Shown piece by piece: positions 44,616 through 55,669 of a DNA stretch of 64,000 nucleotides. Source of the stretch: Phocoena phocoena (lineage: Eukaryota; Chordata; Mammalia; Artiodactyla; Phocoenidae); the NCBI RefSeq assembly GCF_963924675.1, contig NC_089232.1:39646659-39710658 (forward strand). The letters run 5' to 3'. How positions within the stretch are numbered: the stretch's first letter is position 1; every line of letters starts with the position of its first letter. Under the pieces are notes generated by a model. The model had not been told where the DNA came from, ran no database searches, and worked only from the letters and a program-made list of their open reading frames with translations. Both the position numbers and the translations under genes were made by a program.

Positions 44616-44779
44616 GAAGGAGAGAACCAGAGCAGAGGGTTGGAGAAAGAAAGTAGGGAAAGTAACACTAAAATGTGCAGTTTCATTCCCCAACCTCCCG
44701 AAAATGGGGATCTGATGTAGCAATATGTATTTCTAAGAGAAGACAAAGCCATCTATTGGGTGAAGGGGTTTGTCTGGGG

Positions 44780-44880
44780 GGACCTGGAATTGCTGTGTGA
44801 CCTCAGGGAAATACTTGCCTTCTCTGGGTTGAGCTCAGCCCATTGTTCACAAGGGGCTGCGCTGGTATTTATAGACCATG
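44780..44880 (+). repeat. MIR fragment, sense
   Basis: CTGGAATTGCTGTGTGACCT CAGGGAAATACTTGCCTTCT CTGGGTTGAG. Matches sense MIR (gctgtgtgaccttgggcaagt … cctctctg). Confidence 0.65.
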
Positions 44881-44889
44881 TTTGACTGT

Positions 44890-46140
44890 CCCGAGTGAAA
44901 GACAGCTTCACTTCTCACCTCAGAATAGCAAGCGTTGTTTCTCATATCTAGGTTGCTGGGACAGTTTCCTAGGAACCTAATGTTCGGCAGCTTTGTGACG
45001 TTGGAGGGAGGGTTTTTCTTTTTAAATGACTTGATTGGTTTTTGCCACTTTTCACATTACTTCCCAGGTCTGGGGTTTGTCTTATTTTCCCTCACAGGCA
45101 GAATCTAAATGATCCTGGTTTTGTTCTGTTTTGTATTGTTTTTTTTCAGTTAGCTTAAAGGTACCAAGGGCTTTCCTGGGACTGGTGTCTGGAGGCCAAC
45201 GGCCAAGTTGACAGCAGCATGATGTCAGTAGAAGCCTGGGGTTAGCTGCCCACTGTACCTGTTGAGGAGGCTGGCTTTGGGATTCTTGCTGGGGTTACCT
45301 TGCTCCACCCTGCCTGGTTGCTGTGACTTTAGCTCATTCTGGGTTTGTGTGAATTCATCAGTCTGACCTATGGCATCCCACCCTATTCCATCCCATTGCA
45401 TTCCATAAGCCAGCAACTGCAAGACCAGGCTCCCAATACCCTCAGCTTCCTGCATTTGTGTGCAGGTCTGCTTAGGGAATTGGGCTTTGACCTTGAGATC
45501 AGTCCATTTGGGAACGATGGTGGCAAGGGATAGCTGTTCTTCCGGGCTGTTCCTTGTTGTTTGGGGGTGGGGGGGGTGTGCACACATAATTTTTATATTT
45601 CCTATTTTGATTCAAATACTGGTCTCTTTTTTTGGCCAAGTCTTAGGCAAATGCCACAGAGGGTTTCTTTTTGGCTTGAACCTGATGAGATTGAGATGAA
45701 CTTGCTGAACGCAAATTTATGCACACGTGGTCATGGACAGATCACCACCACTCCCTCCCCCCGCCCCTCCCCCCACCAGCACATAATGAGCTATTCCTAA
45801 GTAATAGGAATTACTTTGCATGGTGATAAGTGCAGAAGACCTCAGCCCCATATGCATTTTGGCTTGAGTTGTTAACCTTTCCTTCCTTCCTCCTCCTTTT
45901 CTCTCCCCCTACAAGGTCTTCCTTCCCTTAAGAAAAAACGTGTGAGCCATGCTGGGAGTATAGACTTGACCTCCACCTCACCAGGTGCAGCTGCTGACCA
46001 GCGCAAAAAAAAAATAGGAAATACGTATTTTTTTGGGGGGGTGGTGGTTTCTGTTCCACAATCACTGCTGTTTCAATAAAAAGCAACCTGGTTTATCTGT
46101 AAAACCTACTTCCCTTTCTGGTGAGTGGGACCAGTTTGAA
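44890..46140. other. Unique non-coding stretch
   Basis: Contains a TTCCATCCC/TGCATTCC-like pentamer cluster (45383-45406), a GGGGGTGGGGGGGGTGTG run (45564-45581) and a C-rich run near 45752-45777. No recognised gene. Confidence 0.4.
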
Positions 46141-46149
46141 TGGCAGAGG

Positions 46150-46265
46150 ACTCCTTTGGAAGAGAAAAGGGAGGGGAGATAAGAGAAGGGAGATGTAGAA
46201 ACAGGTGGAAAGGAGAAGAAAAAGGGGAAGAGAGAAGGAAAGAGGGAGCGGGGAAAGAGGAGTGA
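46150..46265. repeat. Polypurine (GA-rich) tract
   Basis: Over 100 bp of almost pure A/G on the plus strand (GGAAGAGAAAAGGGAGGGGA, then similar). It directly borders a candidate conserved block starting near 46280. Confidence 0.85.
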
Positions 46266-46279
46266 CATTTGGGCTATTT

Positions 46280-46650
46280 TTAGCTGGACTCCAATGCAGA
46301 TTTCATCAGGCTCATTGGCTGTGGGGAAACCGACTGTACGGTCAGTCACCGTGCCTGTAACTTACTGTGAGGCGGCTGTGGTGACTGAAATTTCTGACAC
46401 TCCTGGAAGGAGAGCCTTACAACTGTCACAGGCGAAGCATCAGAGGCACGCGCTGTCGATGGTGACCTGCATTTGCAGAAACTCTGAGGGCTTTCTAATT
46501 AACGGAGGAGATCCAAATTAGAGGAAAGCTGTTCGACAAGCCCCCTCACATGCACTAAGTGTCATGGCGCAGATAATCATTACATCTAACAGGCTCCTGA
46601 TTTTTAACAGAAGCTGTGAGATGAACTGTCCTATAACGGTTCAGTTTCAA
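46280..46650. promoter_or_regulatory. Candidate conserved non-coding element
   Basis: Repeat-free, with clustered words GATTTCATCAGGCTCATTGG, CTAATTAACGGAGG, CAAATTAGAGG and GCGCAGATAATCATTACATC. It retains several CpG (GCGCTGTCGATGG) in an otherwise CpG-poor region. Looks like an enhancer; not shown. Confidence 0.35.
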
Positions 46651-46654
46651 GGGG

Positions 46655-46762
46655 AAAAAAAAAAAAAAAAGCACACCCTAGACCCCCGTCTGAAAAAGAA
46701 GAAAGAAAGAAGGAAGGGAATAAAGAAAGAACAAGAAGAAGAAAATAGGGGAAAAAAATAGG
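46655..46762. repeat. A-run and GA-rich tract
   Basis: An A-run at 46655-46670, then AAGAAGAAAGAAAGAAGGAA-type purine sequence to 46762. A retroelement tail is possible, but no body is recognisable to its left. Confidence 0.8.
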
Positions 46763-47094
46763 GAAAATGGGGGCGGGAAATGAACAAGAGGTTCTCATGC
46801 TAGTGCTTTGGGCAAACGTTCAGACCCCATCCCTGAATTCTTGCCTTTGTCACTGGCTGGAACAATCAGATACATCTTCTGTTTTAGATTTTCCTTACTG
46901 TAATCTATGTCTGCTAATATGCCAGCTCGTTCATTTGATGTTTCCCGGAGACGAGCCTCCTCCGTGAGTTATTTCTGACCATCGCAGCATTCCACAGGGT
47001 CTGAATTGTTGAAAGCAGTGACCCAAACCATAACAACTTGAATATTACAATTGAAACGTGATGTAGACAACAGTTGATTTGGGGCTGAACCTTG

Positions 47095-47215
47095 GATGGA
47101 GAAACAGACTGGGGGCTGAAGGGGACCTCATCTGTCCCTGGAGACTTGCCTGAGATCCCTTGGGGATCTGTCTGAGCTCAGGCCTCCTGACCCCATCCAG
47201 GGCTCTGTGCGCAGG
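47095..47215 (-). repeat. Probable MIR fragment, antisense
   Basis: GAGAAACAGACTGGGGGCTG, GAGACTTGCCTGAGATCCCT, TCTGAGCTCAGGCCTCCTGA CCCCATCCAGGGCTCTGTG. Antisense MIR order, diverged. Confidence 0.55.
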
Positions 47216-47469
47216 GCAGGGGAATTTAAGTGCTGGTTTGAGTCATTGATTTAAACCAGTTTTCAAAGGCCTGTGTGGAGCCCATCATTTGCGTGCCTTC
47301 CTTTCTGGGTGTTCCCCTTGTCAAAACCATTTCTCTACATGGGACACACATCAGAGGGGGGCAGGGCTGTAAACCTTGAGGGCTGGCTGACATCGTTCAG
47401 GAAGCGCAGTATTAAGAGCAGCACTTCTCTTGTCCCCGTTGATTCTCCCCAACTACCCATACTGTCCTT

Positions 47470-47850
47470 GTAGTTATTCATGGGAAATAAAATAATATAA
47501 ATCACGCTGCCTGATTCTTCTCGAACAGCTCAGCAAAGTAATCACAGGCTGAAATGCAGGTTTTCTTACCGTGTCTTTGTCAGTAAATCAGATTTTGAGC
47601 ATTTATCAGCAAAAGTTAGATTTAAGCATCATTCCTGTAATGTTTGAAAGAAAGAAGATTTGTTTTGGTAGGGACTCTGCCAATCAGTGAGCTTCCAGCT
47701 TGACTCTGCTATCAATTATTGCTGCAATTATTTGTCTAGTTGGATATTTAAAATGTCATCAGAAAGAGATGATTACATATTCCAGAAAGCAAGGCACTGT
47801 ATAATCAGATGAACTGAATCCAGTTAAATGTAGTGTGGTACCAACCTGTC
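47470..47850. promoter_or_regulatory. Candidate conserved non-coding element, AT-rich
   Basis: Repeat-free AT-rich block with ATAATATAAATCACGC, CTATCAATTATTGCTGCAAT, TATTTGTCTAGTTGG and AAGAGATGATTACATATTCC. The paired CAATTATT words fit homeodomain or SOX sites. Probably a slowly evolving regulatory sequence; called on texture. Confidence 0.35.
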
Positions 47851-48359
47851 CTTCAAAGTAGAATTCTTGAGCTACCACCTAAGCAGCAGCCTTCTGCCCG
47901 GTTTTTAGGAAGCTGATCTTAACCTTGGGCTGCAGCGGGTTGCTGAGGTAGGGTGATACTCAATTATGGGAAACTTTCCAAGTCTGAAAATGGAATTGCT
48001 CCTTCAGATACATGAGAAGTGCAGTTTGGTTATCTCATTCAATTCATCTGCAAATCTATAAATAAGATGTCCCTCTATTCTTCTTGCTTCCTGTGGATTT
48101 AAATGCCAAATCCTGATTTGTGGCAAAGTTGTCACATGTCCCTTTTCCCACTCTCTCTGCCTGGTGCCCAGGATCTAAGCAGTGGCAGTAGAAATTACAA
48201 CTGTTTGGAGGCCAAGAAAAATCTCCATTTCTCGCTTTTCTCCAATTCCGGGTATTCTCGGCCCTGCTCCATCCACCAGCCTTCCCCCCCACACACACCT
48301 CCTCCAGCACACACCCTCCTTCTGTCCGCACCACCAACAGGAAACAAATACAGCTCCAA

Positions 48360-48379
48360 TTTTTTTTTTTTTTTTTTTT
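48360..48379. repeat. T-run
   Basis: A homopolymer of 20 T that could be the tail of a minus-strand retrocopy. The sequence to its right shows no family I know and no target duplication is visible. Confidence 0.9.
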
Positions 48380-48577
48380 ATGGAGGAAAAGAAACCACAA
48401 CCTGAACAAAAACTCCAGCCAAACCGAACTCTCTACAAAGAGCGATCCCAAATGTTCTAAACGTATAGAAATCCCCCCTTTAACAGGTCTGCCCCCCTCT
48501 CTGGGCATCAGGAGTGACCCTGAAGAACAGGATGTTAGATCTGAAAGTGATAGCCAAGCCCTCAGCCGGGAAACAGT

Positions 48578-48591
48578 CCATCCCCATTCTT

Positions 48592-48626
<35 letters not shown>

Positions 48627-48837
48627 TTTTGCGGTACGCGGGCTTCTCTCTGCCGTGGCCTCTCCCGTTGCGGAGCATAGGCTCCGGACGCGCAGGCTCA
48701 GCGGCCATGGCTCACGGGTCCAGCCGCTCCGCAGCATGTGGGATCTTCCCGGACCGGGGCACGAACCCGTGTCCCCTGCATCGGCAGGTGGACTCTCAAC
48801 CACCGCGCCACCAGGGAAGCCCCATCCCCATTCTTTT
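48578..48837 (-). mobile_element. CHR-type SINE, copy 6, with target duplication
   Basis: Minus orientation. The (TTTA)n tail at 48592-48630 is the longest ordered tail of the six. The body starts GCGGTACGCGGGCTTCTCTC and ends CCACCAGGGAAGCCC. Perfect 16 bp duplications (CCATCCCCATTCTTTT) lie at 48578-48593 and 48822-48837. The B-box region is GGGCACGAACC. Confidence 0.96.
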
Positions 48838-48839
48838 GA

Positions 48840-49945
48840 CACCAAGATTAGAACTGACGGGAGGTTCTGGAGATGTTTTCTGTATCTAAGGTGAATTTCA
48901 TGAATTTGAGAATTTTCTGTCCCAATTCACTTTCCAGAGAGCATGCTTAGCTCTTATGCTTCCAGAACACCACGACGATCAAAAGACTTTCCCACCATAA
49001 TATAAAATTTGGGGGTGGGGAATCTGTTAGAAAATTAATCTCATCTGTGGGGCAGGGATGGGGGAGAGGGGGTGGGAGAAGACCTTTTAAAACACAGGAG
49101 CCCTGGGTTGTGTGTACGCTGGAGCATGTGGGAGAGAGAAAGGTATAGAGGGTGGAGCACCCAAAAAATGACTTAAAAAAAGAGAAACTCATTGAAATGG
49201 AGAAAAAATATTGTCTCTGCTGCAGTTACCTCCTGTCACCTTTGTCCCTCTCCTCCTTCACTGGTTGTGCTCAAGGACATTCACGTCTTGCCTGGGTTTC
49301 CCTGCCAGGCCCTGCAGCTTGGGGTGATCCGGGTCAGCTGACCACACTGCCCTACTGGGGGGCAGAAATTTGAGCCTTGAAAGCAGGTTATATGCTTGTG
49401 ATGGGTGGGGTGTGTGTGTGAAGACCACAAAACAGGAGTGAAGGGCCAAGTTTAGCTCTTAGGAAGCAGACAGGAGGCCCAGGGTTCTGAATGTTTTTGC
49501 TTTTCCTGGGATCCCTGCCTCATTTTAGTTTTCAGGGTGTACGTGTTTCTCTCATGTTCTCCGGCGCATCCCAAACAGAGGCAGGGGCTGGGCTTGGGCC
49601 TGGAGCTCTGGCTGGGCAGGGACATGCCAGTCGTTTGGCTGGGAAGCCCCAGCCAGCACTCCAGGGTTTTGCACTCTCTTCTCTGGGCCTCCACGGGGCT
49701 GTGCCAGGATCTGGTGCAACTTGGGGCATGAGCTGTGGGCTGCTGCAGGCGTTCTCCTGCATTGGAGGCAGGGAGGCAGATGAGGTCATCCAGACAGCCT
49801 TCCAAGGCTAGCCTTATTTAGTGGAGCAAAACTATGTGTTCTAAATAGGATTGCTTGAACTGCAGGACTTCACACTGTTCTTTCTCTCGGGGCAGAAAGA
49901 TAGGGGTGTAGGTGGGGAATGAGAATAGAGAAAAGTGTGGGAGAT
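48840..49945. other. Unique non-coding stretch
   Basis: No recognised gene or repeat. GC-richer at 49560-49760, with overlapping frames of 64-117 codons on both strands that show no motif. Confidence 0.4.
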
Positions 49946-49949
49946 TACT

Positions 49950-49974
49950 AAAAAAAAAAAAAAAAAAAAAAAAA
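49950..49974. repeat. A-run of 25
   Basis: Pure A homopolymer. The left neighbour resembles no SINE or gene that I recognise and no flanking duplication is seen, so origin as a retrocopy tail is unsupported. Confidence 0.9.
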
Positions 49975-50369
49975 TTGAGAGAGGGAGAGGAAAGGGACCC
50001 AAACTAGGTAATTGGGACCAATACACCAGAAGTCTTAAGGAAATTTGACATCTATTGTAACTCTCCTAACTGTATAATTACACAGCATTTGGAAAGTGAA
50101 TTATTTACTTGATTGTCCATAACGACCATTGAGTAAATATACAATCACAGGTTGCCAAAATTATACAGTGAACTGATGGGCCTGCAGCCACTTTCAAGGG
50201 ACTGTAATCATCTCCCGGGTCAAGGCTGACCTGGAGGCTCCTTGGTTAGTGAATCATTTACGGGAGAGACCTCAGCGACTCCGGGAAGGCAAGGTTCCCC
50301 TGATCACTGCTGGGTCCTTGGCAGCTCCTTCCAGCCAGGTCATTTAGAATCGCCCTCCAGGAAGAAAAG

Positions 50370-50470
50370 TTCACTGAACAGCACTTGATTTACGAGTATT
50401 GATTAAGGGGCTCTTCTTTGCCCCGAATGGTGCCAGGCGAGGAGAGGTGGATAGCACGCTGTTGCTTCTC
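50370..50470 (-). repeat. Possible L2 fragment, antisense
   Basis: GAGTATTGATTAAGGGGCTC, CCCGAATGGTGCCAGGCGAG resembles the antisense L2 end (tattgagcgcctactatgtgccaggc). Weak. Confidence 0.35.
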
Positions 50471-50474
50471 GGAA

Positions 50475-52485
50475 GTCTTGGACTTTAGTTGGGACCAGTG
50501 GTGGTGGATACATAGTGATCGCGTGGAGCCCTGGACCCAAACGTAGTGTAAGGCTGGGGACCAGGCGTGGGATAGCCTTCACCGGCCTTGCCTTTGTCTA
50601 ACCAGGGGCCTTGGTGCCCCTCGCCCCCTGAGCCAAGATGCTCCCGCCCTGGGTGCAGGCGGGCACGTAATCTCAGTGGGGCCTCCTCCCGGGGAAGTCC
50701 GCAGCCTGCTCCACACTGGAGGAGTGGCCGTGTCAGCCAAGAGCCGCAGGCCATAAATGCAAAGTATGGTTTAACAAAAGCAGCTTTTGAGTGAGAAAGC
50801 TGAGTGGAGTTGTCCCAACCTGTCAACTTCAGATTTCTTTCCTCCTCCCCATAAATCAAAAAACGGTTGGTGGAAGGGAGGGACAGAAGCGTTTCATTTT
50901 CAGATTTTGTAAGAAAATAAAATCAAATCAAAAGAACCTGTCCCACGCTGATACCTTACATGCCAGGTTTGAGCCCGAGGCAAATTCTTGTGGCCATGTA
51001 ATAAGCCTCTTTAAAATGGTGACAGACCCTTGACTCTGCCTTGAATTACACTGATAGAAGACATTTTATTGCGTTAGAGCCAGGGCAGGAGTACAGGATG
51101 GTTCTTGCCTGGTCGGCCTCTTTGAACACACCCGCCCTGCTGTCCACACTCCCACCACCTGACAGGGCTGGGCCGTGATGGTGGCGGAGATCTGTGGGCC
51201 GGTGACAGAGGGGGCTTTCTACCCAGCAGTGGAAAGTTGAGGCTCTGGAAGCAAAAGGATGTCAGCCTGAGGGGCCTGTTAGGGAGAGGGAATTGTCTCT
51301 GTTCCTAGTGGACCTGAGAGACCTTGACACAGGCGGCTCCGGGTCAGTCTCACTGCTGGTGCTGCATGGAAATAGAGTACAGCTGAGGCCTCATTGCCCA
51401 GACAGTCTTAGATTCAAAACAGGAAATGATACTGGGGACTCCCCTGTGTGTGTGTGTTGGGGGGGGGGGGCAGAGGGCCCTTGATGTCTATGGAGACGGG
51501 AAAGGGGACGGTGGCCTCAAGGTCCAAAGAGGCCAGGTTTCCACAAGCTGAGTTCCCAAGTGGACCTGTCCAGTGGGCGAAAGGGATGGTGTGTTCTTGG
51601 TTTGAGGAGCTTGGAGGAGGCTGATAACTTTGGGTGTTGCCCCCGTTGTATCAACGGAACTAGTAAGCCCGAGAACGGCCAGCAGCACCCACCCTGCGGC
51701 TGGACTGGAGCCCCTCGGATGGCTGCAGGTGATACACATGCGCATCTCCATTTTTATTCAGGAAATTCTTTCCAATTTGGTCAGTGGGATAAATGAAGGA
51801 TTCGGAATTGGGTAAAAAGCCAGGAAAATATCTCTGAAGCCAAGAAAATAGGCCACCAGTCAGTAGGCTGTGTCTGCCTCGCCTTTGTTCTGTAGGGCTG
51901 TCAGAGAGGTTGGGTCTGAGGCCAGGGCTCGGAGGAGGAAGGTGCTGAGGGACTGAGCAGATGGTAGCAGAAGCTGGAGGAGCGTGTGGGCGGGCAGAGG
52001 CCTGTTTCTGAAAGAAGGACTCTCTGCCATGGGACGAGGCCTGGCCTCGAAGCCCCAGAACCCTCCTTGATTCAATCTCACCTCAGGCAAGAGGGCAGCC
52101 TAGTTTTGTTCCTGAAGAAATGTCAGAGCCTGACCTGCTAGACCATTTTTTTTTTTTTTAAGTTTGTAGAGCTTTGAAGCCTTAAATTAGTTCTCATAAT
52201 TTCTGAGCAGTTCTGTATTAACCACAGGACATAATAGGTTTTAATTCTGGAGAATGGCCAGTTCTGGTTCTAAGAATCTCTTGGCCAAGATTGTCACAGA
52301 ACATTAGGCCCATAGAGTGTGCCTTCCCCATTTCCCTGGACACGCACACCCTATTTTATCATCCCAGGAAGGCAAATGATTGCCTGCAAGTGGCTGTAAG
52401 ACTAGTGCCCGGACACTCTGCCTCACCCCACCCGGAGGTGGGGTGAGTGAGGTGAGTGAGTGGTGACGAGGGGCAAAGGTTGGTC
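50475..52485. other. Unique non-coding stretch
   Basis: GT then G-run at 51447-51471 and a T-run at 52147-52159. Frames of 60-124 codons have no motif. No gene is recognised. Confidence 0.4.
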
Positions 52486-52489
52486 CCCA

Positions 52490-52640
52490 AGTCAGTGGAC
52501 AGGACTCTGAGTTCCAGCTCTGCTCTCACTGCCTGCAGCAGGGTGCCTCTGAGATCTTCTGCCACCTGGGGAGGTGAGGATAACACCTTCCCTCATCCCA
52601 CAGGATTACTGTGGGGTCAGAATGTGAGGAGAAGGCTTTG
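52490..52640 (+). repeat. Probable MIR fragment, sense
   Basis: ACTCTGAGTTCCAGCTCTGC, CTGGGGAGGTGAGGATAACA, CCTTCCCTCATCCCACAGGA TTACTGTGGGG. Sense MIR order (atcccggctctgcc, ggggataataa, acctcatagggttgttgtg). Confidence 0.55.
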
Positions 52641-52644
52641 GGAA

Positions 52645-53485
52645 GAAGATAAAACCCTCCACAGCGGCCACAACATACTTTCTCAAAAAGGGCCAGGCTT
52701 GGAGGCTACCCGTGCTTCTGGGCCCGTTTCCTTTGAAGGTTGCACACATCAGTCCTGGAAGATAAAACCAGAAAACTCTCCAGCTCTCTGGGCCTGCTCA
52801 CATCTACCAACCATGCCGCTCCCCTCCAGCAGCATCACTGCCCACATCCCACAAACGCCCTCCTCTGCGAGGCCCAGGGACACCTGAAAATAACAGGGGT
52901 CTTCTTATAAGTGCCAAGCTTGGTTTTCTTAAACTTATTCTGGTATTTTCTTAGACTGATGAAAATGGAGATAGGGAGGCAATAAATTACGTTTGGTAGT
53001 TGACACAGATAAAAAGGCTCGGGGTGGCCTCTTCAGAGGAATTTGGGAGTTGCATGTTCTGCTTGCTTTGATAGAGAAGTCCTTCTCTGCCCTGGCTGGT
53101 GTTATCAGAATTAAACGTTTGCTGAGCAAATGGTTAGTCTCACTGGATCCACCTTTACAGCCCAAAGGCCTTCCTCCCCTCAGTTGAAAATGCTCGTTCC
53201 CCCAGACATCGAATCCTTAAATCATGGGGAACACACGTGTAGTTTTCAAGGCTTTCCAGGTGCTGGGGCTATGATTTTCCATCCTTTTCTTCCTTTCGCT
53301 GTGCGGTGAGTGGGGTCTGCGAATACATTTGCGTGAGACTGGATGATTTGGGCAAAAGAAACACGTTCAGGACTTCACCTTCTTTCATTCCTCACCCCTT
53401 CTTGTAACCACAAAGGTACTGCAGTTGAGCCCCACTTTAAGAAAGCCCAATACACACCAAATCTCATCAATGGAAACTGATAAAT
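52645..53485. other. Unique non-coding stretch
   Basis: Nothing recognised; frames up to 76 codons without motif. Confidence 0.4.
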
Positions 53486-53490
53486 TAGAG

Positions 53491-53610
53491 GGTGATTTTT
53501 CACATTACAGAAAGATTGTTAACTTTTCAAAAGGTTTCCCCACAGGGTTCCTTTCAATAGTGAGCTCCCCCACTGAATTTAAAGTGTTTGTTTACAGATC
53601 ATTAACTACT
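53491..53610 (+). repeat. Unassigned dispersed element, copy B
   Basis: Collinear partner of 33925-34041. It begins GGTGATTTTTCACATTACAG, has CCTTTCAATAG in the middle and ends TGTTTACAGATCATTAACTA CT. Same orientation and nearly the same length as copy A (120 versus 117 bp). Family unknown. Confidence 0.55.
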
Positions 53611-54329
53611 TGACAGAGAGGTTGGGGAGGGGGTGGAGGAAGAAGCACTTAAAAGGTAAAAGTGTTAGAAGCCCTGCCAATTTTCGATGAGCCTGGAAGG
53701 GTGATGAAACATCCCTGAAGTTACGTCCGTCAGCAAATGTGATTCAGTTTTTACACATGGCTTTCCAGGAACCCTTCAGGTTGGCTGAGGCAGGGACCAC
53801 AGGACGCTGGGGCCTTGCCTCCCTGGTTTGGGGCGGCTGGGAGAGGATTCTGGCTTTTCTTAGAGTCCTGTGCGTGCCCTCATGTGCAGTGGGTACCAGG
53901 CTCTGACATGAGGCCAAACTTTGCCACTGGCCTTCGGGCACGGGCAACAGAGACCTTTCCCCTTGACGTTTAGCCTGAGTTTGTGGGAAGTTTCTTCCTG
54001 GTTCTCTCTGACCTTCAGTCTCTGTGGCTCAGGACTCACCTAGGTTTCCTGCTTGAAACTTAGACAGGTAAGCTTTGCGCGACTGTGCCCCAGGAGGTTG
54101 AAAACCACCACCAGGCCTACTTTCTGAGTCTAAGAATTAGCCTGGGGACCAGACCCAGCCCACAGAGGCCTGTAGGTTTTTTTCTCATCCCTGCAAGTTC
54201 ATAAGGGGCATAGGCCCATCCTGGCCAGCTTCTAGGATGGCCCATAGTAGGTCTCTTAACTGCGTCCAAGACTCCTGCCCTTGATCTGGTCTCAGGGAGA
54301 CTCAAGACTGGCCTGGGAGAAAGAACTCC

Positions 54330-54478
54330 TCCATCTTAATCCAGTCTTCTCTTTTTAAAGATGGGAAAACTTAGGGCCAGAAAGGGGAAGGGATTTACTC
54401 AAAGTCATGCTTAGCCGGGAATGGCAGAGTTGGGATTGAAGAACTTAAACTCCTGATTTTGTTCTAGCAGCTCTCTCC
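54330..54478 (-). repeat. MIR fragment, antisense
   Basis: TTTTTAAAGATGGGAAAACT TAGGGCCAGAAAGGGGAAGG, TCAAAGTCATGCTTAGCCGG, GGCAGAGTTGGGATTGAAGA. Good antisense MIR order. Confidence 0.75.
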
Positions 54479-54479
54479 A

Positions 54480-55285
54480 GAGGAATGAGTCCCTAACATC
54501 CTGAAGGAAGAAAGGAATCCGGAGAGAGTTTCAGTGGGACCCATGAAGGAATGGATTGGGCAAGGCCTTTTTAAAAGTAGTTCCCCAATTCCCCCAAATA
54601 ACCTGAAAAATAACCTCAGGTAGAAGCAAGCCTGTGCCCACACATGTACACTCCCTCACACCCCACCACACACAAACAACGTCCTCCAGTGAGGACTCAG
54701 AGCGGGAGTAAGGTTACCCCCGCTCTTCCCGTGGCTCTGAAGAGAAGAAAGGGGGGAAATTTGGAGGGAAGGTCAAGGTGATGATTGAAGAGACACAGAG
54801 GTATAGGAAAATCTCCACCTTTCTTGCACAGTCATTTGTTGAAGATGTGTCAGCAAGTACAAGCCCATGTGAAACTGGCAGTGCTACATCTGAAATAGAT
54901 TATTTAAACCGGGGAGGCAGGGTTGCAGGAAGAACATGGCTATCAACACTTGTTTGTCTGACTCAGAGGAATAGAACACAGTGAATTCTGCCTTGGTAGA
55001 CCACTCACCACTCAACAGGGGGCAAAACAATCAGGGTGGGGGGAAACAAAACAGGACAGATGACCTTTCATAGTTTCACCAGCATCCACGTGGCTGCATC
55101 CATTATTGTAAGAAAATGTGATGTTTGAAAATAAGAAGTTGTGGAAGGTGAATCCTTCACAAAAGCCCTCAGAGGGTTTATTTAGATGACCATATCCTCT
55201 GTTATCAACAGGATGGATTGGTGAGTAATATTTTGATTTAAATGTACTACCATTTGCTCTGGGTACATCTCGAGCTTGCCTTCTC
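54480..55285. other. Unique non-coding stretch
   Basis: A CACA/CCCCACCACACACA run occurs near 54638-54680. No gene or repeat family is recognised. Confidence 0.4.
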
Positions 55286-55289
55286 TCGG

Positions 55290-55665
55290 GGCATCAATAC
55301 CTGCTTTTTTCTTTTGTCTAGAAAGTCCTTCCTCTTGGCTCTCCAGGTCCAGTTCCTAAGTTCCCTTTTGCCTAAAGCCACTCTCCTCCCTTACAAATGG
55401 AAGTTATTTGTCTCTTTTGAATTTCCGTTCAGTTTATCTGTACCTCTCTTATGACACACTTTTTACTTTGGAGCAGAGCGATTCCTTTCCAGGCTTATCT
55501 TCTCTACTAGATGGAGGCTCCTGTAGGGAAGTCTGTGTCTGACTTTTCTTTGCGTTGCCCACAGAGGTAGCCCATTGCTTGGGGCAGTATAATCGTTCAC
55601 TGAGTTCGGGCACTCAGTAAATAGTTGTTGAATGAATGCGTGAAAGAATGAATGAATGGAATTTA
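55290..55665 (+). repeat. L2 LINE 3' end, sense
   Basis: TCTAGAAAGTCCTTCCTCTT, TCCAGTTCCTAAGTTCCC, CTAGATGGAGGCTCCTGTAG, GGGCACTCAGTAAATAGTTG TTGAATGAATG. The terminal TGAATGAATG run is typical of the L2 3' end. About 375 bp. Confidence 0.75.
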
Positions 55666-55669
55666 TCCT

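Noticed and set aside
49950..49974. Poly-A tail of a processed pseudogene
   Set aside because: No flanking duplication and no recognisable coding sequence to the left.
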